Source of the DNA: Thalassospira marina
Lineage (GTDB): Bacteria > Pseudomonadota > Alphaproteobacteria > Rhodospirillales > Thalassospiraceae
Direction: 5' to 3'
Assembly (NCBI RefSeq): GCF_002844375.1
Contig: NZ_CP024200.1
Location: 788,001-852,000, forward strand
Length of the DNA stretch: 64,000 nucleotides
Every line of letters begins with the position of its first letter. The stretch's first letter is position 1. The notes under the pieces are model-generated. The model was not told where the DNA came from. It worked only from the letters and a program-made list of their open reading frames with translations, and searched no databases. Below are positions 17,749-25,873 of the stretch, one piece after another. A program made the position numbers and the translations under genes.

Positions 17749-18651
17749 ATGCGCGCACCGAGCCTGAGGCAACTTGAAGCATTAATGGCCGTGATCGAGG
17801 GCGGGACTGTCAGCCGTGCTGCCGAGATCATGCGGATATCGCAACCCGCCGCCAGCAAGCTGATCCGCGACCTGGAGGCCGATACCGGGCTTGAGCTTTT
17901 TGAGCGCGAAAGCGGGCGTCTGGTGCCAACAGGGCGTGGTATGCGCCTTTACGAGGAAGTGCAGCGCATATTTGGCGGTGTGCACCAGTTGACCCGCGCG
18001 GTAGAGGCCATTCGCCGCGAAGAACGCGGGCATCTGGTTATCGGGGCGATGCCGGCCCTTTCAGGTATGTTTTTAAGCCGTGTATTGGCGGGGTTTCTCG
18101 CACGTTATCCCGATGTTTTCATTTCCGTTGAAACCCGCAGTTCGCAGTTTTTAAGCGAAGCGGTTTTGCTACGCCGGCTTGACCTGGCACTGGTGGTTAA
18201 CAGCCACGAACACCCGTCGGTTATGGTGGAACATTTGCAGGCACCGCCCATGGTGGTGATTATGCCCCACGGGCACAGACTGGCGGAAAAATCGGAAATC
18301 ACACCAGACGATTTGAAGGACGAACCGTTTATCGCCCTTGGGGAATCCAGCAGGACCCGCAACCTGGTTGACGGGGCCTTTCGCCGCTATAACCTGCAGC
18401 CAAAGGTGGTGATTGAATCCACCACGATTTTAAACGTTGGCGAACTGGTTGCCGCGGGACTGGGCCTGACAATTGCGGACCCTTTGTCGCTGGAATTTGC
18501 CGCAGACCGCGTAACGGCACGGCCATTTCGCCCTACCCAGATTTATGATTACCACATCATTCGCCCGGTTCGGGCGCGCAACAGCAGCCTGGTTTCCGCC
18601 TTTGTCGAGGAAGTCCATGCCGCAGCACTCAAGGCCCGCATGATCGTTTAA
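17749..18651 (+). CDS. LysR-family regulator (OccR/NocR-like) of the opine-like island
   Basis: 300 aa. The N-terminal winged helix-turn-helix reads LRQLEALMAVIEGGTVSRAAE with ISQPAASKLIRDLE as recognition region; the rest is a LysR substrate-binding domain. The frame opens at 17716, but ATG 17749 fits the family N-terminus. Sequence style (SLRQLEAL, QPAASKLIRDLE) is close to the opine regulators OccR/NocR. It lies between the oxidase/importer operon and the detached substrate-binding-protein gene, and is the obvious candidate to bind the four repeated T-N11-A operators at 17.7, 20.4, 22.0 and 23.7 kb. Confidence 0.9.
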   Translation: MRAPSLRQLEALMAVIEGGTVSRAAEIMRISQPAASKLIRDLEADTGLELFERESGRLVPTGRGMRLYEEVQRIFGGVHQLTRAVEAIRREERGHLVIGAMPALSGMFLSRVLAGFLARYPDVFISVETRSSQFLSEAVLLRRLDLALVVNSHEHPSVMVEHLQAPPMVVIMPHGHRLAEKSEITPDDLKDEPFIALGESSRTRNLVDGAFRRYNLQPKVVIESTTILNVGELVAAGLGLTIADPLSLEFAADRVTARPFRPTQIYDYHIIRPVRARNSSLVSAFVEEVHAAALKARMIV

Positions 18652-18656
18652 ATAAG

Positions 18657-18689
18657 GGGGTGTGGCCCAAAAAATGCGGGCCACACCCC
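18657..18689. terminator. Hairpin after lysR gene
   Basis: A perfect 12-bp stem (GGGGTGTGGCCC, 18657-18668, with 18678-18689) and 9-base loop, starting five bases after the LysR stop. There is no clear T-tract on the plus side, so it is a probable rather than certain terminator. Confidence 0.6.
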
Positions 18690-18714
18690 ACCATCACCCG
18701 ATACCAAAACGCAA

Positions 18715-18766
18715 CTGCCCCGGCCATGAACCCCTTGCATTACAAGGTATCCAGCAGCCGGGGCAG
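18715..18766 (-). terminator. Two-level hairpin after substrate-binding-protein gene
   Basis: Outer 10-bp stem (CTGCCCCGGC, 18715-18724, with 18757-18766) and an inner 5-bp stem (18733-18737 with 18743-18747). It lies 28 bases past the minus-strand stop at 18794. The T-run is weak (TTGCGTTTT). Its nested shape recalls 9860-9921. Confidence 0.5.
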
Positions 18767-18793
18767 CACAAATTGAAAGCGAAAACCGGTTGA

Positions 18794-20353
18794 TTAACGG
18801 CTAAGCGTGGTCAATTCAGTAATTGGCGGTGCCAGGTTAAGGGAGCCTTTAAGCTCCACCCCGTAATCAAGGGCGTTATTACGTGCCCAAACCTGCATCA
18901 GGCTGAAAAGTGGCACAGAACAAACCTGTTCGGATATTTTCTGCTGGGCGGCTGACCAGTATTTCAGGCGTTCTTCGTCGGTTGCGGCTTTTTTGGCGGC
19001 GGTGATATCGGCGTCACCGGCGTCACAATGGCCAAAATTGGTAACGGCGGTGGGTTTACCGATCGCGGCATCCGAATGGTAAAACTGGCTAAGATAGCTG
19101 TCTGCCACCGGGTAGCGTGCCGCACCGTAAAAGACCAGATCACTAAGGTCTTTGCGGATCTGCTGATGATAGGTCGGATGATCCACGACATTCATTTGCA
19201 GATTGATGCCAACCTTTGCCAGTTGGGCCTGGATCACTTCCATAATCGGCTTTTGCGCCGAGCTGGATGACACAACCGCTGTCAGGTTAAGGCCGTTTTC
19301 AAAGCCTGCTTCTGCCAGCAACTGTTTGGCCTTTTCCGGGTTATAGCTATAGGCCCAGCTGCAATCTTCGCCCATATAGCCCACGGGAACGACCGAACAG
19401 CCCTTGCGCGCAATACCGGAACCAACAAACTGCACAATCTGGTCAACATCGATTGCATCGGCAATTGCCTGCCGAACCTTGATATTATCCAACGGTGCGT
19501 GGGCGCGGTTAATAAACAGGGTGCGGAATTCACCGGGCGCAAAAATATCAACCGTGGTGTTATCCCAGAACATCGCCTGATCCACCCAGTGACGTTCGCG
19601 CTGGCCATAAATCAGGTCCAGTTCGCCAGAGCGGAACGCCAGTTCGCGGCTGGAATCAGAGGGGATGAAATCCGCACGGATGCCATCAATATGCGGCGCA
19701 CCGCGGAAATAATCGGCAAAGGCCGTCAGGCTGACCGATTGCTGGGTGATGGCTTCGTCAAATTTGAAAGGCCCCGTACCAATGGGATGACGCTGAAAAT
19801 CGGCCCCCAGTTTTTCAACGGCCTTTTTGCTGATGATGTTACCACCATGATAATTGGCAACCAGCCCCAGGAAACCCGGCACCGGTTCGCGCAGTGTGAT
19901 GCGAACGGTTTTTGCATCCAGGGCTTCGATTTTATCAAACGCGGCATAATCGCTGGCGTAAGAAGAGGTTTCCGGGTTCTTTGCCCGTTCAAACGAGAAG
20001 ACAACGTCATCAGCACTTAGCGTGCCGTAATCCTCGTGGAATTTGACATTGTCCTTCAGATGGAAGGTCCAGACCAGACCATCCTTTGACGTTTCCCAGC
20101 TTGATGCCAGGTCCGGTTCGATCCGGGCCGGGTCGGCACTGCCCGGTGCAAAACGGACAAGGCCGTTAAACATCCATGAAACCAGCGCCACATCCTGTGT
20201 TGCGGTGGCGCGGTCCGGGTCAAGGGTGGAATAATCCGCTGCCTCAAGTCCGATCCGCAACGTTTCTGCCATGGCGGCATGTGACACGGCACCAAGTGAT
20301 GCCAGTGAAAGTGCTGCCGCGGCGACAAGTTTTACCCCAAATGTTTTTCGCAT
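18794..20353 (-). CDS. Dipeptide/opine-type ABC transporter substrate-binding protein (family 5)
   Basis: 519-aa periplasmic binding protein. The signal peptide is MRKTFGVKLVAAAALSLAS with cleavage near AMAE. The mature part has the family-5 signature region (DGLVWTFHLKDNVKFHEDYG) and ends in ELTTLSR. Start ATG 20353 has AGGAGG eight bases upstream. It most likely supplies the permeases at 11958-13774, from which it is separated by the LysR gene. It has its own copy (B) of the repeated operator and the best -35/-10 pair of the four, consistent with high expression. Confidence 0.93.
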   Translation of the reverse strand: MRKTFGVKLVAAAALSLASLGAVSHAAMAETLRIGLEAADYSTLDPDRATATQDVALVSWMFNGLVRFAPGSADPARIEPDLASSWETSKDGLVWTFHLKDNVKFHEDYGTLSADDVVFSFERAKNPETSSYASDYAAFDKIEALDAKTVRITLREPVPGFLGLVANYHGGNIISKKAVEKLGADFQRHPIGTGPFKFDEAITQQSVSLTAFADYFRGAPHIDGIRADFIPSDSSRELAFRSGELDLIYGQRERHWVDQAMFWDNTTVDIFAPGEFRTLFINRAHAPLDNIKVRQAIADAIDVDQIVQFVGSGIARKGCSVVPVGYMGEDCSWAYSYNPEKAKQLLAEAGFENGLNLTAVVSSSSAQKPIMEVIQAQLAKVGINLQMNVVDHPTYHQQIRKDLSDLVFYGAARYPVADSYLSQFYHSDAAIGKPTAVTNFGHCDAGDADITAAKKAATDEERLKYWSAAQQKISEQVCSVPLFSLMQVWARNNALDYGVELKGSLNLAPPITELTTLSR

Positions 20354-20382
20354 ATTTGCCTCCTGATTTTTTATCCCCGCGG

Positions 20383-20448
20383 ATTAGAAAGCCAACACAT
20401 ATAAGTGTCAAAGTCGATATTTTGGGTATTGTATCACGTCAGGTTATA
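20383..20448 (-). promoter_or_regulatory. Repeated LysR-type operator/promoter, copy B
   Basis: TCAAAGTCG at 20408-20416 and GGTTATA at 20442-20448, the same offset as copy A. On the minus strand the box reads GTAT-N11-ATAC, then CGACTTTGAC; TTGACA (20411-20406), 17 bases, TCTAAT (20388-20383) is a near-consensus sigma-70 promoter pointing at the substrate-binding-protein gene, whose ATG is 30 bases downstream. This is the clearest copy and indicates that the operator overlaps the -35. Confidence 0.8.
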
Positions 20449-20450
20449 CC

Positions 20451-20726
20451 CCATCGGAACCGATTATTGCCTGATTGTCCATAAATCCGCCCTAACACCC
20501 TGATGGCAAATCATCAATTTGCACGGATCAACCGGCACGCCCCGCCGCCAGAATTTGCATCCTTTCTGCTATAGCAAAAACAATATCGTGGTGGGGCAAA
20601 TTCGCCTGAAAACCGGTTATTTTCCGCGCACTTTGGCGAATAGCTGGCAATCAGCACACGCATAACCAGCGCCCAGAAGTTCACATCCACCCCAAGGCAT
20701 GAAAACAGGCACGCCACACCAAAAAA
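20451..20726. other. Intergenic stretch without recognised gene
   Basis: About 280 bases between copy B of the operator and the terminator of the octopine-dehydrogenase-family gene. No open frame with coding character, RNA gene or repeat was recognised. Confidence 0.4.
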
Positions 20727-20760
20727 TCGTGCCGCCCGGCAGGGACGCGGGGCGGCACGA
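20721..20760 (-). terminator. Rho-independent terminator
   Basis: An 11-bp GC-rich stem (TCGTGCCGCCC, 20727-20737, with 20750-20760). On the minus strand it is followed directly by six T residues (20726-20721). It ends the octopine-dehydrogenase-family gene, whose stop is at 20844. Confidence 0.88.
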
Positions 20761-20843
20761 CGACAGTTTAACAGCTTGATGCAGGCTATTTTTGCCTGCA
20801 AAAAATTCGTGCGATGCGCCAGATGGGCACCATTACGCAGCCA

Positions 20844-21932
20844 TTATGATACCCGTTCCGTGGCAAACCCATCGCGCACGAGTTGTTTCAGACTGGCGAT
20901 ATCGGTAATTTCAAGCGCGCCAAGTATGTCATTGTCAGCAGCAAAATCACGCTGATAACAGGCTGAAAGAATGGCTGCACCCGCCTGATGCAAGGGGGCT
21001 TCCACACCGGCAAGGCGCGCCAGAAACAGGGTTGCCACCAGGCCGTAGGGCACATCTTCGGTTACATAGCGGGTGTTGATGTCTTTGGGCCCAATCGGGT
21101 CCGTCCCGCGGGCGACCTGTAGCTGATAAAGTTCATGGGTGTTGGTAATTTCCTGACCAGAGGACTGACGGAAATTTTCAAGCTGTGTGTGCACTTTTTT
21201 GCCACAGGCACGGGCTATTTCAACACGTTCCTGATCCAGGGATTCAAGGAAGTTGCCGACCTTTGGCGTCATATTGCTGTTTTGCTGCCAGTGTTCGCCG
21301 TTTTCGATGCGGGTTAAATTGCACAGGGCAATGGCAAGGTGGCTTTGCGGGTTCAGGTTACTGAGCGCGATGGTCAAAAGGTCGTCGCGCAGGGTGAAGT
21401 GCGGCCCGAAAAGTTCAATACAGGTTGCCTTGGCCGTCGCCCCCTGCCCGGCGGGTAAAACCGCTATGTCGATATTGCCGCGCAACTGACCAATGCGCAA
21501 TTCATGCGGTGCATTGGGGGATTTGGCGGTTAGGGCCGTGGTGCTCCAGGCGACGATGGGTATTTGCGTGCCGCGCGCGGCCACCATTTTGGAAAGATAA
21601 AGGGCCGCAAAGGATAAATGCCCACTGATGATTACAGTATGGCGGACTTCAAGATGGGGGATCAGGGCATCAAGCACCAAACGGTGCCCGTTGGCCGGCA
21701 TGGCGAGGATTATCACATCACTTTGCGCAAGTTCAGCAGCATTTGCGCAATAAACCAGGTCAAATTGCCCCTCGATGGCCCCCATCACATTCAGGACAGT
21801 GCCCGATGGCACATCGCGCGCGCTTTTACCCGTGGGGGACCATAATTTCGGCTGCATTCCACGCTGGGTCAAATGCGCAAAATAACCCCGGGCGATTAAC
21901 CCGGCACCGGCAATACCAACATCCATCATCAC
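20844..21932 (-). CDS. Octopine/nopaline dehydrogenase-family protein
   Basis: 362 aa. An N-terminal NAD(P)-binding fold (VGIAGAGLIARGYFAHLTQRG) is followed by the helical octopine-dehydrogenase domain, with the hallmark RYVTEDVPYGLVATLFLARLAG near residue 290. Characterised relatives reductively condense an amino acid with a 2-keto acid, or the reverse, giving N-(carboxyalkyl)amino acids. It is a single-gene unit with operator copy C upstream and its own terminator. Starts are GTG 21932 or ATGs 21929/21926, all with a weak ribosome-binding site (GAAAG). In this setting it probably makes or cleaves an opine-like compound; direction and substrates are unknown. Confidence 0.85.
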   Translation of the reverse strand: MMMDVGIAGAGLIARGYFAHLTQRGMQPKLWSPTGKSARDVPSGTVLNVMGAIEGQFDLVYCANAAELAQSDVIILAMPANGHRLVLDALIPHLEVRHTVIISGHLSFAALYLSKMVAARGTQIPIVAWSTTALTAKSPNAPHELRIGQLRGNIDIAVLPAGQGATAKATCIELFGPHFTLRDDLLTIALSNLNPQSHLAIALCNLTRIENGEHWQQNSNMTPKVGNFLESLDQERVEIARACGKKVHTQLENFRQSSGQEITNTHELYQLQVARGTDPIGPKDINTRYVTEDVPYGLVATLFLARLAGVEAPLHQAGAAILSACYQRDFAADNDILGALEITDIASLKQLVRDGFATERVS

Positions 21933-21986
21933 GAACTTTCACATCAATTGGAAACGGCCCATAAATTGGTGAAAGTCCAATCATGA

Positions 21987-22042
21987 AGTCAAAGTCGATA
22001 AATTCTGATGCCTATTCGCCAGGGTTATACATGTTGTTATAC
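21987..22042 (-). promoter_or_regulatory. Repeated LysR-type operator/promoter, copy C
   Basis: TCAAAGTCG at 21989-21997 and GGTTATA at 22023-22029, the same 34-base offset. On the minus strand the box is GTAT-N11-ATAG, followed by CGACTTTGACT. The -35 TTGACT (21992-21987) has no good -10 (CCAATT at 17 bases), so activation is probably required. A second GTTATAC stands just beyond (GTTATACATGTTGTTATACC), giving this copy two half-sites. Confidence 0.72.
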
Positions 22043-22137
22043 CGCCGGCGTTTGGCCGCGAACCGAGGAAAAACCGGCAGGAACAATCAAACAAATATCG
22101 CGATGAATGGCTGTACATTCGCCCTGCCCTCCTTTTC

Positions 22138-23502
22138 TTAACCAAGCTTCAGGTCAGCCAGCACATGTTCAAGTGGTGCCGCGTCACCTGACCTTAACGA
22201 CCTTATCGCACCAAGCATCTCCTCTATCCGGGATGGGGTGGCGACAAAACGGGTTGCTGTTTTGAATTTTTCTTCCAGTGCGTCCCAGCTCATCAATGGC
22301 TCACCTTCTGGTGCCGTCGGGCCAGATGAAAAGTGCTGATCCCCGACGCGAATGGTGACACATGCCAGAATATCCTGTGGATAAACAGCATCCAGGGCCG
22401 GACTAAGCGATAAGGTAACTTTGCCTGCCAGTGCCAGAACATCCGCACGACCAAGGGCATCTGCGGTTAAAGGCAACAAACTTTCGCGGCCATAAAGGCT
22501 GACCAGCGCCAGGCAATAAGGAATGCTATATTGAATATCAACGATATTTTCCGGCGCCGGCCGATTGGAAATGCGTAAACCTGCCGAATGAATTTCAACA
22601 TCAATGCCATCTATCCCACCCGGCACGATATCATGTTCAGCCAGCAACCGTTCAAGCGCGATAAGCGGGGCGTGAATATGGCGACAGCAGGCATAGGGCT
22701 TGAAATAAGTTGCGCAAATATGCGGTATCTCGCCAAGCACTTGGTCTGCGGGAAACTGGTAATGCCGCTGGCTTTCAAGAATATTCCTTGGCCCGGTGTG
22801 ACCTGCCTCTGCCAGGTAAAGCGCGGTCAGGCCTGTTACCACCGACCAGGGAATGCCTTCCTTGACGGCTGATCCTTCTGGTGCGGGAATGCGCGGGATG
22901 GGGGCGCTGGCAAAGGCCTGGCTTGGCGCGCTTTCGCCTGCAATTGCCAGGGCATGTTCAATAACCCCGCGCGGTGTTCCCCGCAGTGCAGCCGCCGTTG
23001 CAACAACGCCATAAGGCGTCCATGTGCCGGAACTTCCATAACTGGTTTTTGCCGCACCAACGGAAATACCAACTTCATATCCAATCACAATTGCCGTGAT
23101 GACATCTTCCAGTGTTGCGCCGGTTTCGTGGGCAACGGCGAATGCCACAGGAATAATCGCCGCCCCCGGATGCCCGCGCGCAAAGCGGTTACCATCATCC
23201 AGGTCAAGGGCTGCCGCTGCAGCACTGTTTGCCCATGCCGCGCCGATCAGGGAACTGCCCTTGCCCGTAAACCAGACAGGATTTGTCCCATCGCCATAAA
23301 CAGCGGGGATAACATCGCGAATGGCCCGTGGGCCGATATTGCCAATACCAACCGCCGCCGCACCCAACAGATCAAAAATACACATAAGGGCGGCATCACG
23401 CGCAGGTGCGGACGAGGGTTTCCCCCGCAAGTGTTCGATATAATCGGCAATTTTACCAACCATAGCGTGTTGCAAGGCATCAGGGTTTTGGGGGCTTTCC
23501 AT
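22138..23502 (-). CDS. MmgE/PrpD-family protein
   Basis: 454 aa. Family landmarks are LDLDDGNRFARGHPGAAIIPVAFAV (residues ~100-125, written here in part) and KPYACCRHIHAPLIAL. The family includes 2-methylcitrate dehydratase, cis-aconitate decarboxylase and iminodisuccinate epimerase. Because operator copy D precedes it and its regulon partners are opine-type enzymes, an epimerase or lyase acting on an N-linked dicarboxylate is an attractive inference, but sequence alone does not decide. The ATG at 23502 begins MESPQNPD. Confidence 0.88.
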   Translation of the reverse strand: MESPQNPDALQHAMVGKIADYIEHLRGKPSSAPARDAALMCIFDLLGAAAVGIGNIGPRAIRDVIPAVYGDGTNPVWFTGKGSSLIGAAWANSAAAAALDLDDGNRFARGHPGAAIIPVAFAVAHETGATLEDVITAIVIGYEVGISVGAAKTSYGSSGTWTPYGVVATAAALRGTPRGVIEHALAIAGESAPSQAFASAPIPRIPAPEGSAVKEGIPWSVVTGLTALYLAEAGHTGPRNILESQRHYQFPADQVLGEIPHICATYFKPYACCRHIHAPLIALERLLAEHDIVPGGIDGIDVEIHSAGLRISNRPAPENIVDIQYSIPYCLALVSLYGRESLLPLTADALGRADVLALAGKVTLSLSPALDAVYPQDILACVTIRVGDQHFSSGPTAPEGEPLMSWDALEEKFKTATRFVATPSRIEEMLGAIRSLRSGDAAPLEHVLADLKLG

Positions 23503-23621
23503 GTCGGCGAACTCTTTGGTTGCAGGGGCCAGTCAGAAAAAGCACTGGTTTCACGCACCCATTTGCCGCAAACCGGCCAAACATGATTGGGGGCCGTCCC
23601 GCCAGTGCAGAACAACCCCCA

Positions 23622-23690
23622 TCAAGATGTTCAGACAGCATTGCTGTCAAAGTCGTTTTCTTCGGCGACGTATTCGCCGGGGTTATAACC
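23622..23690 (-). promoter_or_regulatory. Repeated LysR-type operator/promoter, copy D
   Basis: TCAAAGTCG at 23647-23655 and GGTTATA at 23681-23687, the same offset; here the half-site extends to the perfect palindrome GGTTATAACC. On the minus strand the box reads TTAT-N11-ATAC, then CGACTTTGACA; TTGACA (23650-23645), 17 bases, TCTTGA (23627-23622) can drive the MmgE/PrpD gene. Confidence 0.75.
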
Positions 23691-23743
23691 AACCATGGTA
23701 AGATGGTCGGAAATTGCCCACCTGCGCTATTGCACCTGGCAAT

Positions 23744-25054
23744 TTACCAGCCGCGCCGGTCGGCGAATTCGTGCCATTTCATGATGGCAGGCAGGAACCA
23801 GGGTTTGCCGGTGTAAAACGGGCGGCTGTTGAAGGGGAATTCATCAAAAATGGTTTTGCCTTCGGCAAGGCCCAGAACCTTTTGCGCAATTTTACGGCCA
23901 AAATAATTTGACCGGCCAACGCCTGATCCACAATAACCCAGGGCGTAATGCATGCCATCCAGCTCGCCAATATGGGGCACATGGTCAAAGGTATATGCAA
24001 TCATGCCTGACCAGGCGTAGTCGATTTTGGCGCTGGCAATTTGCGGGAACAGGCGCGTCATGAAATCCTGCAGATAGGGGACATAAAGACGCGGCTGGTC
24101 CCCCCGGCCAAAGGCACGACCACCAAACATGATACGACGACCATCGGGCGACGGGCGATAATAGGCCACCAGCCGTTCCGTCCCGCCATGACAGCGTAAA
24201 TTCGGCGTTACGTCGCGCACCAGGTCTTCGGGCAGTTCCTCGGTCGCGATCATGGCGGACCGGATGGGAATAAGCCGGCGTTTGAATTTGCCAAACGGCC
24301 CGCCGGTATAACCATTGGTCGCAACAATAACGTGCCCGGCAGAAACTTTGCCGCCCGCAAAACCAACATCAAAGCGGCCATTTACCCGGTCCACCGCCGT
24401 TACCGGGCATTTTTCAACCAGCATGGCACCTTCGCGCGTGGCGATTTCACACAGACCCCGAAACAGTTTTGCCGGTTGCACGACACCATCGGTCGGATAA
24501 ACGATACCGCCATAATAGGCATCGGTCCCGGCTTCTTCGCGCTGGCGTTCGCGGCTGACTTCGACGGCAGGAAAATCAACAATTTTGCTGATTTCCTCGG
24601 CCTGTTCGACAAGTCCGGCATAATGGTCGGGGTGGCTGGCACCGCGAAAACGACCACATATTTTAAGGTCGCAATCAATTTGTTCTTCGCGAATGAAATT
24701 CACCAGCCAGTCAAAGGCAACCAGGCTTTCGCGGATGCTGGCATGGACCTGATCGCGGCCATATTGCCGTTCCAGCCCGTTAACACCCAGTTTGCTGAAA
24801 CTTGGTCCCAGCATGCCGCCCGTGCGTGTGCTGGCCCCGCTACCCAGTTCGCCTGCCTCAAACACGGCGACAGACAAACCGGCACGCACCAGCGTAATCG
24901 CCGCCGAAAGGCCGGTAAACCCGCCACCAACAATGGCAACATCAACCGATGCGGGCAATTGTGCGCGATCAAAGGGTTTTGCAGCACTGGCCAATGTTTT
25001 GTCAGCCAGCCAATAGGGCGCGTTTGCGTATGTCGATGAATGTTTTGCCAACAT
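23744..25054 (-). CDS. FAD-dependent amine oxidase (PuuB/gamma-glutamylputrescine oxidase-like)
   Basis: 436-aa DAO-family flavoprotein with an N-terminal tail (SSTYANAPYWLADKTLAS) of the kind seen in PuuB-like oxidases, then VAIVGGGFTGLSAAITLVRAG and a C-terminal YCGSGVGRSNYFGRKIAQKVLG. It follows aapP by 48 bases on the same strand with no promoter or terminator visible, so it appears to be the last gene of the aap operon. This suggests that the importer brings in an amine or amino-acid derivative that the oxidase then attacks. The exact substrate cannot be read from sequence. Confidence 0.85.
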   Translation of the reverse strand: MLAKHSSTYANAPYWLADKTLASAAKPFDRAQLPASVDVAIVGGGFTGLSAAITLVRAGLSVAVFEAGELGSGASTRTGGMLGPSFSKLGVNGLERQYGRDQVHASIRESLVAFDWLVNFIREEQIDCDLKICGRFRGASHPDHYAGLVEQAEEISKIVDFPAVEVSRERQREEAGTDAYYGGIVYPTDGVVQPAKLFRGLCEIATREGAMLVEKCPVTAVDRVNGRFDVGFAGGKVSAGHVIVATNGYTGGPFGKFKRRLIPIRSAMIATEELPEDLVRDVTPNLRCHGGTERLVAYYRPSPDGRRIMFGGRAFGRGDQPRLYVPYLQDFMTRLFPQIASAKIDYAWSGMIAYTFDHVPHIGELDGMHYALGYCGSGVGRSNYFGRKIAQKVLGLAEGKTIFDEFPFNSRPFYTGKPWFLPAIMKWHEFADRRGW

Positions 25055-25102
25055 CTCGATTATTTCCGTTTTTTGGACGTGTCTGGGCGGGAAGATCAGG
25101 AC

Positions 25103-25873
25103 TTAAAGGATGTGATCCAGGAAGACCTTGGTCCGGTCCCATTGCGGGTTGAGCAATACCTGTTCGGGCGGGCCGACTTCGACGATTTCGCCGTCCTCCA
25201 TAAAGACGACGCGATCAGCCACCTGGCGGGCAAACTGCATTTCGTGGGTGACGCACACCATTGTCATCCCGGTTTGGGCAAGGTTGACCATCACATCAAG
25301 CACTTCCTTGACCATTTCGGGGTCAAGGGCGGATGTGGGTTCGTCAAACAGCATGATTTTCGGTTCCATCGCCAGCGACCGTGAAATTGCCACGCGCTGC
25401 TGCTGTCCACCGGAAAGCTGACCGGGAAAGCGGCTTGCCAGTTGCGCGATACCCACACGTTCAAGCAGGGTCATGGCAATATCGCGGGCTTCGGCCTCGG
25501 GCTTTTTGCGAAGCCAGGTCAAACCCAGCGTACAGTTTTCAAGCACGGTCAGATGGGGAAACAGATTAAAGTTCTGAAACACCATGCCCATTGTTTGATG
25601 AATAAACTTTTCGGTTTGCTTGTCGCGCTGCAATTCGTGGCCAAAAACGGAAACATTGCCTTCCTGATATTCTTCAAGATGGTTAAGGCAACGGATCAGG
25701 GTGGATTTACCCGACCCGGACGGGCCGCACACCACCATGATTTCCTTTTCCGCGATGGTCAGCGACACATCACGCAATACGTGATGGGCACCATACCATT
25801 TATTCAGGCCGTCAATCCGGATCGCGGGGCGCGACGGCGCGGCAGAGACGGCCGCTGGGCTGGACTGGCTCAT
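25103..25873 (-). CDS. aapP: General L-amino acid ABC transporter ATP-binding protein
   Basis: 256-aa polar-amino-acid-type ATPase with Walker A GPSGSGKST, signature QLSGGQQQR and Walker B IMLFDEPTSALDP. The first codon shares one base with the aapM stop. It is the energising subunit of the AapJQMP importer. Confidence 0.93.
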   Translation of the reverse strand: MSQSSPAAVSAAPSRPAIRIDGLNKWYGAHHVLRDVSLTIAEKEIMVVCGPSGSGKSTLIRCLNHLEEYQEGNVSVFGHELQRDKQTEKFIHQTMGMVFQNFNLFPHLTVLENCTLGLTWLRKKPEAEARDIAMTLLERVGIAQLASRFPGQLSGGQQQRVAISRSLAMEPKIMLFDEPTSALDPEMVKEVLDVMVNLAQTGMTMVCVTHEMQFARQVADRVVFMEDGEIVEVGPPEQVLLNPQWDRTKVFLDHIL

